Assembly: GCA_944390485.1 (NCBI GenBank)
Contig: CALXPQ010000004.1
Coordinates: 159,985-223,984, forward strand
Length of the DNA stretch: 64,000 nucleotides
Direction: 5' to 3'
Source of the DNA: Veillonellales bacterium
Lineage (GTDB): Bacteria > Bacillota > Negativicutes > Veillonellales > Dialisteraceae
Position numbers and translations under genes: made by a program. Below, one piece after another: positions 16,411 to 25,900 of this stretch. Numbering within the stretch: position 1 is the stretch's first letter; each line of letters opens with the position of its first letter. Below the pieces are notes generated by a model. It saw only the letters and a list, made by a program, of their open reading frames with translations, had not been told where the DNA came from and made no database searches.

Positions 16411-17221
16411 TTCCTCGGAAATCAAGTGGCACCTCATCTTCATCATCCTGGTGCTGCTCCTCATCTATCCGCTGCTCTTCTCTCTCTCCACGTCCTTCAA
16501 GACCATGAGCGAGGCCTTCCAGTCGTCCTCCCTCATCCCGGGAGACCCGACCTTCTCCGCGTACGAGCGCGTCTTCACCACCATCAACTTCGTGCAGATC
16601 CTGTCGAATACGTTCATCATCGCCACCATCGTGACCGTCTTCAAGCTGGTGACGAGCGTCTTCGCGGCGTACGCCTTCGTCTTCTTCCATTTCCGCGGCA
16701 AGACCGCCCTCTATTTCCTGCTCATCAGCACCATCTTCATCCCCTTCACCGTGACGATGATCCCGAACTACATCACCCTCTCGAAAGTGGGCTTCGTGGA
16801 CAGCATCTACGGCGTGGCGCTGCCGCAGCTCGCCGACGCGACGGGCATCTTCCTCCTGCGCCAGTACATGAAGGGCATCCCCATGTCGCTCATGGAAGTG
16901 GCCGAGCTCGAGCGGGCCTCCCACCTCACACGGCTCCGCACCATCGTGGTGCCGCTCATCCGGCCGGCGATCCTCTCCATCGGCATCATCTTCTTTATCA
17001 ATTCGTGGAATGAATACGTCTGGCCGGCCATCATGATCAAGAGCGAAGTGAACTACACCCTGTCGCTCGCGCTCCAGATGTTCGTCAGCTCCGAAGGCGG
17101 CACCGACGTGCCCGTGGCCATGGCCGTGGCGACGCTCACCATGCTCCTGCCCCTCGGCCTCTACGCCGTCTGCCAGAAATTCATTATCGGTACGTTCGCC
17201 CAGTCGGGCATCAAAGGATGA
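16400..17221 (+). CDS. Sugar/glycerol-phosphate ABC permease (UgpE/MalG type)
   Basis: 273 aa, starting inside the end of the previous gene. It has six membrane segments. The EAA loop is SLMEVAELERASHLTRLRTI (about 163-182) and NSWNEYVWP (about 201) is the signature of the MalG/UgpE class. It forms the heterodimeric channel with the preceding gene. Confidence 0.9.
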   Translation: MKINSSEIKWHLIFIILVLLLIYPLLFSLSTSFKTMSEAFQSSSLIPGDPTFSAYERVFTTINFVQILSNTFIIATIVTVFKLVTSVFAAYAFVFFHFRGKTALYFLLISTIFIPFTVTMIPNYITLSKVGFVDSIYGVALPQLADATGIFLLRQYMKGIPMSLMEVAELERASHLTRLRTIVVPLIRPAILSIGIIFFINSWNEYVWPAIMIKSEVNYTLSLALQMFVSSEGGTDVPVAMAVATLTMLLPLGLYAVCQKFIIGTFAQSGIKG

Positions 17222-17230
17222 GGAAATACG

Positions 17231-18325
17231 ATGTACAGCATTGAATTCAAAAACGTAGTGAAGCGCTTCGGCAAGACCGAAGTCATCAAAGGGCTCAATC
17301 TCTCTATCCGGAAAGGGGAGCGCCTGATCCTCCTCGGCTCCTCCGGGTGCGGGAAATCTACCATCCTCCGCATGATCAGCGGCCTCGAGACCATCACCTC
17401 CGGCGAGCTCTACCTCAACGGGACCCTCGCGAACGACATGGACCCGGGCGACCGCGGCATCGGCATGGTCTTCCAGAATTACGCCCTCTTCCCGCACATG
17501 ACCGTCGAGAAGAATATCGCCTACGGGCTGCGCATCCACCGCATCCCCGAGGACGAGATCGCCCGCCGGGTCGCGAAAGCCGTGGCCATCCTCAATCTGG
17601 ACGGCCTCGAAAGCCGGCTTCCCCGCGAGCTCTCCGGCGGCCAGCGCCAGCGCGTGGCCCTCGCCCGGGCGCTCGTGAAACAGGCGGACTTCTTCCTCCT
17701 CGACGAGCCGCTTTCCAATCTGGACGCCCAGCTCCGCGGCCGCGCCCGGAAAGAACTGGTGCGCATCCACGAGATGTACGGCCAGACCATGATCTACGTC
17801 ACCCACGACCAGATCGAAGCCATGACCGTGGGGCAGCGGATTGCCGTCATCAACGACGGGCGCATCCAGATGCTCGACACGCCCCACGAAGTGTACCGCC
17901 GCCCGGCGAACCTCTTCGTGGCGAAGTTCATCGGCTCCCCGTCCATGAATATCTTCGACGGACGGACCGCCGCCGGCGCGATGCGCCTCAACGACACGGA
18001 AGTGCCGCTCACGCCCGGCTGGGCTGAGAAGACCGGCGCCTCCGGCGCGGAACGGCTCCTCACCGGCGTCCGCCCCGAAGACATCACCCTCACCGCGGAG
18101 CCCGAAGCCGGCTCCGTCCCCGTGGAGATCCAGTACCACGAAGACTACGGCAGCCGCGTGGGCTACTACTTCACCGTGAACGGCGAAGAAGTCATCGCCA
18201 TCATGCGGGACGACGTGCTCCACGGCGCGGGCCACGCCTACTGGAAGCCCGATCCGAAGACCCTCCACTTCTTCGACGCGAAGACCGAGAGCAACGTGGG
18301 CTACCCCGCGGAGGCCGCCGAATGA
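17231..18325 (+). CDS. UgpC/MalK-type ABC transporter ATP-binding protein
   Basis: 364 aa. It has Walker A GSSGCGKSTIL (about 36-46), signature LSGGQRQRVALARA (about 135-148), Walker B FFLLDEPLSNLD (about 155-166) and the H-loop THDQIEAMTVG. The C-terminal OB/TOBE part (about 235-350) includes LTGVRPEDITL, as in MalK/UgpC regulatory domains. It energises the importer from the cytoplasm. The ATGA overlap with the next gene couples their translation. Confidence 0.93.
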   Translation: MYSIEFKNVVKRFGKTEVIKGLNLSIRKGERLILLGSSGCGKSTILRMISGLETITSGELYLNGTLANDMDPGDRGIGMVFQNYALFPHMTVEKNIAYGLRIHRIPEDEIARRVAKAVAILNLDGLESRLPRELSGGQRQRVALARALVKQADFFLLDEPLSNLDAQLRGRARKELVRIHEMYGQTMIYVTHDQIEAMTVGQRIAVINDGRIQMLDTPHEVYRRPANLFVAKFIGSPSMNIFDGRTAAGAMRLNDTEVPLTPGWAEKTGASGAERLLTGVRPEDITLTAEPEAGSVPVEIQYHEDYGSRVGYYFTVNGEEVIAIMRDDVLHGAGHAYWKPDPKTLHFFDAKTESNVGYPAEAAE

Positions 18326-19137
18326 AATACTTTGTGAGCGACCTCATCGTGGGCATGCGGGGCATCCGGGATTTCGGCGCGTGGGTCTCCTCCGTGGGCC
18401 GGGACGACTTCGGCGCGGAATTCTCCGCCTTCACCCACAGCGAATCCTACTGGCGCGAGCTGGCGGACGAAGTCGTGCCCGCCTGCACCGCGCCCATGAC
18501 CTTCCACGGCCCCTACGTGCAGATCGAAGCCACCGCGCCGCTGGACTCGCCCGAACACGCCTGGCTCATGGAGAGCTACGAGCGCGTCTTCGCCCTCGCC
18601 GCCCGGTACGGCGTGCGCCACGTCGTCTTCCATTACTCCCAGCTCCAGTTCGCGCCGGACGCCATCCCCGCCGCGCAGGCCAACGCCCGCGCCGTCATGC
18701 GGGACCTCGTCGCCCTGGCCCGCCGCATGGGCGTGCACTTCGTCATCGAGAACCTCTGCCGCCATCCGAAAGAAGGGCAGCACCTCTTCACCAATGACGA
18801 ATATTTCCAGCTCTTCGAGGACATGCCCCAGGCGGAATCCCTCATCGACATCGGCCACGCGAACGTGAACGGCCTCGACATCGAGCGGTTCCTCGCCCTC
18901 TACGGCCCCCGCGTGCGCGGCTTCCACGTGCACAACAACGACGGCCTCGAAGACCAGCACCGCGACTACCACGACGGCACCGCCGACATCCGCGCCATCA
19001 TGCGCTGGGCCGGCCGCTATACCCATGACGCGGACATCGTCATCGAATACGAACCGCACGAACACCTCACCCCGGCCGAGCTCCTCGAAGAGATCGACGA
19101 GCTCAAGAGCTGGGTCGAAGAAGGGCAGAAGGCCTGA
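18322..19137 (+). CDS. Sugar phosphate isomerase/epimerase (TIM barrel, AP endonuclease 2 fold)
   Basis: 271 aa with a 4-bp overlap with the ATPase gene. Metal-ligand motifs of the xylose isomerase-like barrel are visible: VFHYSQ, the Glu in FVIENLCRHP (about 138-147), DIGHANVNG (about 175-183), HVHNNDGLED with the Asp/His pair (about 196-205), and the terminal Glu in IVIEYEPHE. As last gene of the importer operon it probably isomerises or epimerises the imported substrate. The substrate is unknown. If the importer is Ugp, a phosphodiesterase would be expected here, so a sugar or sugar-acid importer is an alternative. Confidence 0.82.
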   Translation: MKYFVSDLIVGMRGIRDFGAWVSSVGRDDFGAEFSAFTHSESYWRELADEVVPACTAPMTFHGPYVQIEATAPLDSPEHAWLMESYERVFALAARYGVRHVVFHYSQLQFAPDAIPAAQANARAVMRDLVALARRMGVHFVIENLCRHPKEGQHLFTNDEYFQLFEDMPQAESLIDIGHANVNGLDIERFLALYGPRVRGFHVHNNDGLEDQHRDYHDGTADIRAIMRWAGRYTHDADIVIEYEPHEHLTPAELLEEIDELKSWVEEGQKA

Positions 19138-19147
19138 AACAAAAAAG

Positions 19148-19181
19148 AAACGCTCCTTCCTTTTCCGGAGGGAGCGTTTTA
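19148..19181 (+). terminator. Terminator of the ugp-like operon
   Basis: CGCTCCTTCC pairs with GGAGGGAGCG (one G-T), flanked by AAA and TTTTAG. Confidence 0.85.
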
Positions 19182-19473
19182 GCGTGGAAATTTTCAGGGA
19201 AACGGGCGGGGAGCCGTTCTTCTCATGAGAAAAGCGGGATGCATTTTCGGCGCGGTGCGTATCGGCCCATGGGGGAGCAGGCCCACATGGAGGGGCCGTA
19301 TGTGCTTGCTCATGGGGAAGCAGGCTCACATACCGATGCCGTACGTGTCCGGTCATTTACGGATGGGTCCATTTCAGGAATATGATTCCATGGTCGCTAC
19401 TTTCCTTCTTCTCCAAAGAAGAATGGAAAGCAGCAAAGGAAGAAGTTGCCGGCCAGGCGAAAAAGGACCTGTC

Positions 19474-19626
19474 GGCGGGGCATCCTGCTGCTCAGTTTGT
19501 AATTCCCGTTCAGCGCAAATGCGGCGCTGACGACAGAGCGACAAGCATGCCGGGACAGTACAAACTGCAAGACGCGTCAGGCCGCCCCGCCTGCTGCGGC
19601 TCTGAGGAGCCGCACCGGTTCTTTTT
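19474..19626 (+). ncRNA. Candidate structured RNA (module S, copy A) with terminator-like hairpin
   Basis: An outer stem GGCGGGGC (19474-19481) / GCCCCGCC (19584-19591) encloses CAGTTTGTA (19493-19501) / TACAAACTG (19559-19567), which encloses TCAGCGC / GCGCTGA. After it, TGCGGCTC-TGAG-GAGCCGCA (19595-19614) and a T-rich TTCTTTTTC resemble an intrinsic terminator. Copy B keeps the two outer stems and the terminator-like hairpin. Transcription and strand are inferred. Confidence 0.5.
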
Positions 19627-19779
19627 CTTAATGGCCGGGCGCAATCCCGGCGCTCCGGCTGAGAGCGCCTGAGCGGAAGGGCGGCACAGATTAGAAAGCC
19701 GCCCCGCTGGAACTGCCCGGCTTTGGGGCCGGGCTCAGGCAAAGAGGAAAACGGTATTCCCGTCCGCGGGGAAAGGAGT

Positions 19780-19945
19780 GTCCGCAAGCGGACTTTTTCC
19801 GCCGTGCTGCGCACGGGCGTAAGGGGAAAGAGGAGTCCGGCTTCGCCGGAATTTTACGCGGCGCTTTGCGCCAGCGTAGGGGAGGAAAGAAGAAAGCCCG
19901 GCAGAGCCGGGCCCTATCCGCCGCGCTTCGCGCGTGCGTATGAGA
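19780..19945 (+). repeat. Tandem two-hairpin units (module H, copy A)
   Basis: Three units of about 55-61 bp each start with a perfect hairpin: GTCCGC-AA-GCGGAC (19780), GTCCGGC-TTC-GCCGGA (19835) and GCCCGGC-AGA-GCCGGGC (19896). Each continues with a second hairpin of the CCGTGCTGCGCACGG type, and in the first two units a GGGGAAAGA-like linker follows. Stem sequences differ between units while pairing is kept. Confidence 0.75.
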
Positions 19946-20190
19946 AGTGGCATTGGCGGGATTAACTTTTGCATATGATTTAGAAAGTTTTTTTATCGTA
20001 TGTGGACCCGCTCCTGCATAAGCGTGCTCGTTAGCATAAGGGAGCGTGCTTGCACGCGACACAAACCTTCTCCGGGCATGAAGGGAACGGGAGCCAGCTC
20101 TATGTGGGCCTGTATCGGTATATGAGAAACATTCGCATCGAAAATGAAGCCCGCACCTCATGCACGATATAAGCCCAGCGCTGGTGCAGT

Positions 20191-20412
20191 TCCCCGCCCC
20201 TTTGAACGGAGGCCGGTGCCCGAAGGGAGAAAATTTCGCCGGTGGCGTCAGCCGGAGCGCTTGTCTGAGCGACCGCAGGGAGCGAGTTGCGCGGAGGGTA
20301 GTGACCGGCGAAATTTTCAGGCCGGAGTGACGGGGCGGCTGCCCTTTCTTTTGCTTCGTTTTCTTTCCGTCAGGCACGGAAAGAAAATGAAGGGACCATG
20401 GAATCACATTCC
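20191..20412 (+). repeat. Core GAGCGAG module X1 (region A)
   Basis: CCGCCCC (20194-20200) / GGGGCGG (20332-20338) encloses the 15-bp perfect stem GAAAATTTCGCCGGT (20229) / ACCGGCGAAATTTTC (20304), whose loop carries GAGCGACCGCAGGGAGCGAG. Next comes TTTTCTTTCCGT-CAGGC-ACGGAAAGAAAA (20359-20387) and then GGAAT-CAC-ATTCC. Confidence 0.85.
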
Positions 20413-20617
20413 AAAAATAGAAACAGTCGTGTGCTTCGGACACGTACGGCTTCTCTATGTGGGGCCGCCCCTTCCTGCGCCGGCCCGTACGGCATCGTAA
20501 TACGCCTCTGCTCCCGCATGAACCCGCAGGCCCCGCATCGCAAATACGCCCTGCTTCCTCAGGAGCGGGCAGGTACCGCTCCGCCATGTGGGCTCGCGTC
20601 TGCGCCCCGCAGGGCAA

Positions 20618-20648
20618 ACAAAAAAGGAGCCGCCGAAGCGGTTCCCTT
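20618..20648 (-). terminator. Terminator of the nitrilase gene
   Basis: On the minus strand GGAACCGC pairs with GCGGCTCC over TTCG, followed by seven or more Ts. Confidence 0.85.
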
Positions 20649-20656
20649 TCCTGTTC

Positions 20657-21583
20657 TTATTCGTCCCGGAAGACGAGCTTCGCCACGTCCGGCCGCGCGT
20701 AGTGGCCACACACGTCGTGCTCCATGCGGCTCGCCGGGACCTTCTGCATATCCAGCTCCGCGTAGAGGATGCCCTCCTTGTCCCAGAGCGTGTCCGTCAC
20801 GGCGTGGCCCGAGGGATCGATGATGCAGCTCCCGCCGCGGCACACCGTTTCCGGCAGGCGCGCGATCTCCGCCCGGGCCGTCTCGGAGAGATCGGCGGGG
20901 TAGGAGGCCTTCGGAATGATCATGTCGCAGTTCACGAAGTAGCAGTGCCCTTCGATGGCGATGTGGCGGATGGTGTGCTGCCATTCCGGATTGTCGTTCG
21001 TATTCGGCGAGATGTAGAGCGTCACGCCCTTCTGGTAGAGCGCCGCCCGAGCGAGGGGCATGTAGCTCTCCCAGCAGATCATGCTGCCCATGGGGCCCCA
21101 CGGCGTGTCCATGACGGGGAAGAAATCCCGGTCCGCGTCGCCCCATACCACGCGCTCGCTGCCCGTGGGCTTCAGCTTCCGATGGTTCATCACCGTGCCG
21201 TCCGGGGAAATGAATACGTTGGAATTGTAGAGCGTCGCCGTCACGGCGTCCCGTTCGGAGATGCCCATGGAGAGGTACACGCCGTATTTCCGGGCCGCTT
21301 CGGCGAGCGCGTCCGTCTCCGGGCCGGGGACGAGGATGGACGCGTCGTAGTAGCGCTTCCAGTCGCGGCGGCCTTCCTCCGTGCGGCTCCCCACGGTGAA
21401 TCCGAACGTCATCCCGTAGGGGTAGCCCGGGATGAAGAGTTCCGGGAAAACGATGAGCTCCGCGCCCTTCTGCGCGGCTTCCCCGATGAGGCGGAGCGCC
21501 TTTGCGAGACAGGCGTCCGTATCGAAAAGCACCGGCGCGGCCTGGACGACCGCGATGCGGCACGTGTCTTTGAGCGGTTTCAT
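20657..21583 (-). CDS. Aliphatic-type nitrilase
   Basis: 308 aa from ATG 21583. The start is chosen at MKPLKD because of the AGGAAGGAA sequence upstream. The catalytic triad of the nitrilase branch is visible: Glu in VFPELFIPGYPYG (about 45-57), Lys in NHRKLKPTGSE (about 128-138) and Cys in GSMICWESYMPLAR (about 160-173). CWESYMPLAR is the nitrilase-branch signature rather than that of amidases or carbamoylases. It converts a nitrile to carboxylate plus ammonia in the cytoplasm. It lies next to an HxlR regulator on the same strand. Natural substrate is unknown. Confidence 0.88.
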   Translation of the reverse strand: MKPLKDTCRIAVVQAAPVLFDTDACLAKALRLIGEAAQKGAELIVFPELFIPGYPYGMTFGFTVGSRTEEGRRDWKRYYDASILVPGPETDALAEAARKYGVYLSMGISERDAVTATLYNSNVFISPDGTVMNHRKLKPTGSERVVWGDADRDFFPVMDTPWGPMGSMICWESYMPLARAALYQKGVTLYISPNTNDNPEWQHTIRHIAIEGHCYFVNCDMIIPKASYPADLSETARAEIARLPETVCRGGSCIIDPSGHAVTDTLWDKEGILYAELDMQKVPASRMEHDVCGHYARPDVAKLVFRDE

Positions 21584-21650
21584 GAGAGATTCCTTCCTTT
21601 CGTGAAATACAGGGGATTGCCCGTAGTATAGCATGCAACGGGAGCGCCGG

Positions 21651-21992
21651 CTATGCGCCGGGCGCGCCTTTCCGCCGCGCCTGATACGACGCGCCCCACG
21701 CGGCCATGGCCTCCAGCACGGGGGAGAGGCTCCGGCCCGTCTCCGTGAGTGTGTACTCCACCCGGGGCGGCACCTCGGGGTAGACCGTCCGCGTGAGGAG
21801 CCCCTTCTCCTCCATGGCGCGGAGATTCGCCGTGAGCACCTTCTGCGAGATGTGGCCGATGGAGCGCTTGAGCTCGCTGAACCGCTTCGTCCCGCCCATG
21901 AGATCGCGCAGGATGAGCACCGCCCAGCGGCTGCTGATGAGCGCGAGCGTCGTCTCCACCGGACACGCCGGCAGCGTCATGGGTTGTTCCAT
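21651..21992 (-). CDS. HxlR-family (YodB/HypR-like) redox-responsive regulator
   Basis: 113 aa with AGGAGGGAT as SD. The winged HTH (GGTKRFSELKRSIGHISQKV then LRAMEEKGLLTRTVYPEVPP) has the conserved N-terminal cysteine in LPACPVETT (Cys10), the residue oxidised in YodB/HypR-type sensors. It is divergent from an NAD(P)-binding oxidoreductase, a typical target of this family. A GCACAA-N2-TTGTGC dyad between them is the likely operator. Confidence 0.87.
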   Translation of the reverse strand: MEQPMTLPACPVETTLALISSRWAVLILRDLMGGTKRFSELKRSIGHISQKVLTANLRAMEEKGLLTRTVYPEVPPRVEYTLTETGRSLSPVLEAMAAWGASYQARRKGAPGA

Positions 21993-22026
21993 GGTATCCC
22001 TCCTCAGTTTCCAAAAGGAACCTGCA

Positions 22027-22081
22027 GCACAAAATTGTGCCTTCTTCCGAATTTGCCCCTATGCCTGTATCATAAAGGCAT
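22027..22081. promoter_or_regulatory. Candidate operators between hxlR and the oxidoreductase gene
   Basis: GCACAA-AA-TTGTGC (22027-22040) is a perfect 6-bp dyad. ATGCCT/AGGCAT (22061-22066, 22076-22081) is a second one that brackets a TATCAT possible -10. Confidence 0.5.
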
Positions 22082-22117
22082 CCCAGGGAAATGGCAAGAC
22101 AGAAAGGAAGGATACGT

Positions 22118-22747
22118 ATGAAATTCGCAGTACTTTGCGCCAATGGCAGGGCGGGAAAGTGTATCGCTGCCGAAGCGGTCCGCCGCGGGCACGATGTGAC
22201 CGCTTTCGTGAGGGGAGAGAATCGCTCCGCCGCGTCAAAGGCCGTGGTGAAAGACCTCTTCGACATCACGCGGGACGACCTTGCCGGCTATGACGCGGTC
22301 GTGGACGCTTTCGGAGCGTGGACGGCGGAGACCGTGCCGCAGCACGTGTCGTCCCTCTGCCATCTCTGCGGCTGCCTCTCCGGCACGGAGACGCGGCTCC
22401 TCGTCGTGGGCGGCGCGGGCAGCCTCTACACCGACGCCTCTCACCGCCTGCGCGTCATGGACACGCCGGATTTCCCCGAGAGCTGGAAACCGCTGGCGCA
22501 GGCCATGGGCGAAGCACTCGCCGAACTCCGCACGCGCAGCGACGTACGCTGGACCTACATCAGCCCTGCGGCAGATTTTCAGGCAGACGGCGCGAAGACC
22601 GGCCGCTGGCTCATCGGCGGGGAAGAGCTCCCCGTGAACGCCCGCGGAGAAAGCCGCGTGAGCTACGCCGACTACGCCGCGGCCCTGCTGGATGAAGCCG
22701 AGCAGGGCGCGCACATCGGCGAGCGCATCTCCGTGTGCGGCGCGTGA
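22118..22747 (+). CDS. NAD(P)-binding Rossmann oxidoreductase (SDR-like, NAD(P)H-binding)
   Basis: 209 aa from ATG 22118 (SD AAGGAAGGA). The dinucleotide loop CANGRAGKCIAAEA (about 7-20) is followed by VVGGAGSLY (about 92-100) and an atypical SDR active-site region. It matches the NAD(P)H-binding family often controlled by divergent HxlR repressors and linked to quinone or electrophile stress. A hairpin terminator-like sequence follows at 22821-22870. Confidence 0.82.
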   Translation: MKFAVLCANGRAGKCIAAEAVRRGHDVTAFVRGENRSAASKAVVKDLFDITRDDLAGYDAVVDAFGAWTAETVPQHVSSLCHLCGCLSGTETRLLVVGGAGSLYTDASHRLRVMDTPDFPESWKPLAQAMGEALAELRTRSDVRWTYISPAADFQADGAKTGRWLIGGEELPVNARGESRVSYADYAAALLDEAEQGAHIGERISVCGA

Positions 22748-22820
22748 ACAGACACCGGCTTTCTATGGACGGCCGCAGAGGCCTGGCCGTATACATCATG
22801 CCGGCACAAATGGATAGAAG

Positions 22821-22870
22821 GATTTCCTCCGTGGAAGGGAAAAGGGACGGGCGGACGCTCGTCTTTTTTG
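22821..22870 (+). terminator. Terminator-like segment, left member of a pair flanking the RM locus
   Basis: TTTCC/GGAA then GACGGGC / GCTCGTC with TTTTTT. The same 50-bp arrangement (GATTTCCTCC.TGGAA....AAAGGGACG...GCTCGTC) recurs at 29114-29164, on the other side of the restriction-modification genes. Confidence 0.7.
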
Positions 22871-22883
22871 TGCGGGCGGGAAA

Positions 22884-22913
22884 TTGCATGTTTCTCCGGA
22901 CTTTGCTTATAAT
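22884..22913 (+). promoter_or_regulatory. Promoter of the hsdRMS operon
   Basis: TTGCAT, an 18-bp spacer and a perfect TATAAT, followed by a 66-nt leader to hsdR. Confidence 0.65.
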
Positions 22914-22979
22914 ACAATCAATAGTTCATTCGGCATCGGCAGGTCCTGTCGGACAGGCCCGGAAAGGCGGGAGGCGGCC

Positions 22980-25900
22980 ATGACATCGAATTTCGCATTT
23001 CTCAAAGACAATTTCCCATCCCTCTCTCAGCTCGGCGAGCTGGCGGAGCGCTACTGGCAGAGCGACCCCAACTCCTGCCTCATCAAGCTCGGCATGATGG
23101 GGGAGACCATGGTGAATCTCATGTACCGCTACGACCGCATTCCCTTTCCCGAAGAAGACAACGCGGCGCGGCGCATCAATGAGCTGTACCGGGAAGGCCT
23201 TCTCACGCAGGACATGCAGGACCTCTTCCATCTCCTGCGCAAAGCGCGGAATCGGGCCGTGCACGAGAACCTCGCCTCCGCCGAAGCGAGCGCCCGGCTT
23301 CTGCCCGTGGCCTACGGCATCGCCGAATGGTTCATGCAGACCTACGGCGACTACCACTACGAACACCGCCCCTTCGTCATGCCGGCGGCCGGCGCGGCCC
23401 CCGCAGCCGCTCCCGCCGCAGACCGGGAAGCGCGGAGAGAAAAGGAAGACGCCGAGACGAAGCGCCTCCAGCAGCGGGAGACCGAGCGCGCCGCCGCCAT
23501 CGCGCCGAAAACGTCCGACGCACAGCAGAAAGGCGTCGCCGCCCGCCGTCGCAAGAGCCGCCTGAACGCGCAGAAGCGTACCCTCACCGAAGCCGAGACC
23601 CGCGTCCTCATCGACGAAGCGCTGCGCGAAGTGGGGTGGGAGGCAGACAGCACCGGGCGCACCTGGGCCGGCGGCGCGCGCCCGGCGAAAGGCGTCAATC
23701 AGGCCATCGCCGAATGGCCCTGCGAAGGGAAGCGCCGCGCCGACTACGCCCTCTTCATCGGACTGGACCTCGTCGGCCTCATCGAAGCGAAAGCCATCGA
23801 CAAAGACGTATCCGCCATCCTCGGCTCGCAGGGCAAAGAATACGCCGCCTCCGTCCTCGCCGCCGGCGGGGCCCGCACCCTCGGCCAGTGGGGCAGCTAC
23901 CGCGTGCCCTTCATTTTCGCCGCCAACGGACGTCCCTATCTGGCCCAGTACGAAGAAGCCTCCGGCGTGTGGTTTCAGGACCTGCGCGGCTGCGGCGCGC
24001 CCCGCGCCCTCAAAGGCTGGATGAGCCCGGACGGTCTGCGGGACTACCTCGCTGCCGACGCCGAAAAAGGAAATCAGGCGCTCCGGGCGCTCCCCTTCGA
24101 CTTCCTCCGCGACAAAGACGGCCTTGCCCTCCGCGACTATCAGGTCAGCGCCATCGAAGCCGTGGAGCGCGCCGTCCTCGGCGGGAAAAAGACCGCCCTC
24201 CTCGCCATGGCCACCGGCACCGGCAAGACCCGCACCGTCCTCGGCCTCCTCTACCGCCTCCTGAAGACCGGCCGCTTCCGCCGCGCCCTCTTCCTCGTCG
24301 ACCGCACCGCCCTCGGCGAACAGGCCATGGACGTCTTCCAGACCGTCCGCCTCGAAGAAAATATGACGCTCACCGGGATCTACGACGTGAAAAGCCTCGG
24401 CGACCGCACCTTCGACAGAGAGACCCGCCTCCAGATCGCCACCGTGCAGGGCATGATCCAGCGTCTCCTCTACGCCGAAGACCGCCGCCCCGCCGTCACC
24501 GACTACGACCTCATCGTCGTCGACGAAGCCCACCGGGGCTACTTCCTCGACCGCGACATGACCGGCCTCGAATACGAATGCCGCGACCAGCGCGACTACC
24601 AGAGCAAGTACCGTTACGTCCTCGACTACTTCGACGCCGTGAAAGTCGGCCTCACCGCCACGCCCGCCCTCCAGACCACGGAAATCTTCGGCCTCCCCGT
24701 CTATACCTACTCCTACCGCGACGCCGTCATCGACGGATACCTGGCCGACCACGACGCGCCCCACATCATCCGCACCGAGCTTGGCTCCGAAGGCATCCAC
24801 TACAGGAAAGGCGGCCGCATGCAGGTGCTGGACCTGGGCACCCACCGCATCGAGACCATCGAAAATCTCCCCGACGAACTCGACTTCGACATCGAAGACT
24901 TCAACCGGAAAGTCATCACCCGGAGCTTCAATGAAGCCGTCCTCCACGAGATCGCCCGCGACCTGAACCCCACGAACGAGAAGCGCGGCAAGACCCTCAT
25001 CTACGCGGCAAATGACCGGCACGCCGACCTCATTGTGGACATCCTCAAGACATATTACGAAGCGCAGGACGTGCCAGAAGAAGCCATCCAGAAAATCACC
25101 AGCCGCACCGGCGGGGGCGACCCGCGCCGCGTCGAAGCCGCCGTGCGCGCTTTCCGCAACGAAAAATACCCGAGCATCGCCGTCACCGTCGACCTCCTCA
25201 CCACCGGCATCGACGTGCCCGCCATCACCACGCTCGTCTTCCTCCGGCGCGTGAAATCCCGCATCCTCTACGAGCAGATGCTCGGCCGTGCAACCCGCCT
25301 CTGTCCCGACATCGGCAAAGACCACTTCGAGATCTACGACGCCGTGGGCGTCACCGAAATGATGCGGGACGTCACCGCCATGCCCGTCGTCGCGGTCCCT
25401 GCCGACACCTTCGCGGCCCTCGCCGATCAGCTCGCCGCCGCCGAGACCGGAGAAGACGTGGAAAATCTCGTCTCCCGCGTCCGCGCCCGCCTCGTGCGGA
25501 AATCCCGCCGCCTCACAGACGCCGCCCGGGACGACTTCGAAGATGCTGCCGGGAGCACCCCCGAAGACTTTGCGAAAAAGCTCAAGGGGATGCCTCCCGC
25601 CGCGGCCCGCGAGGCCGTCCTCGCCGTACGGGACGCCCTCCGCGCCCTCGACGTCTCCGGCAGTACCGAGTCCGCCTCCCGGCCCTATCTCGTCTTGGAC
25701 GAACATGAAGACCGCATTACCGAGCACATCCGCAAATACGGCACGACCGACGACCCCGAAGACTACCTCCGCACCTTCGCTGCCTGGGTGGAAGCCCACC
25801 GCAACGACATCGACGCCATGCACATCATCTGCACCCGGCCCAAAGACCTCACCCTCGACGCCCTGCGCCGCCTGAAGACAAAACTCGACGCCGCCGGATT

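Larger units (their letters stand above)
19225..20617 (+). repeat. Repeat region A: multi-module hairpin-rich intergenic element
   Basis: About 1.4 kb without a supportable gene. Modules in order are: an inverted copy of the terminal T module (about 19320-19455), nested-stem module S (19474-19591) with terminator-like hairpin (19595-19626), short hairpins (19627-19740), tandem hairpin module H (19780-19945), lead-in L (about 19988-20190), core module X with its CTTTCC hairpin (20191-20392) and a direct T module (20395-20470). Regions B and C share these modules. 20471-20617 is degenerate related sequence. Frames open here differ between copies, so I do not call proteins. Confidence 0.85.

Noticed and set aside
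19780..19945. CRISPR-like regular repeats
   Set aside because: Units are hairpins with changing stems and no unique spacers between identical repeats. No cas genes are present.
19374..20823. Several 80-300 codon frames inside repeat region A, and similar ones in B and C
   Set aside because: The frames are not kept between the copies, while the hairpins are. The region is better explained as non-coding structure.
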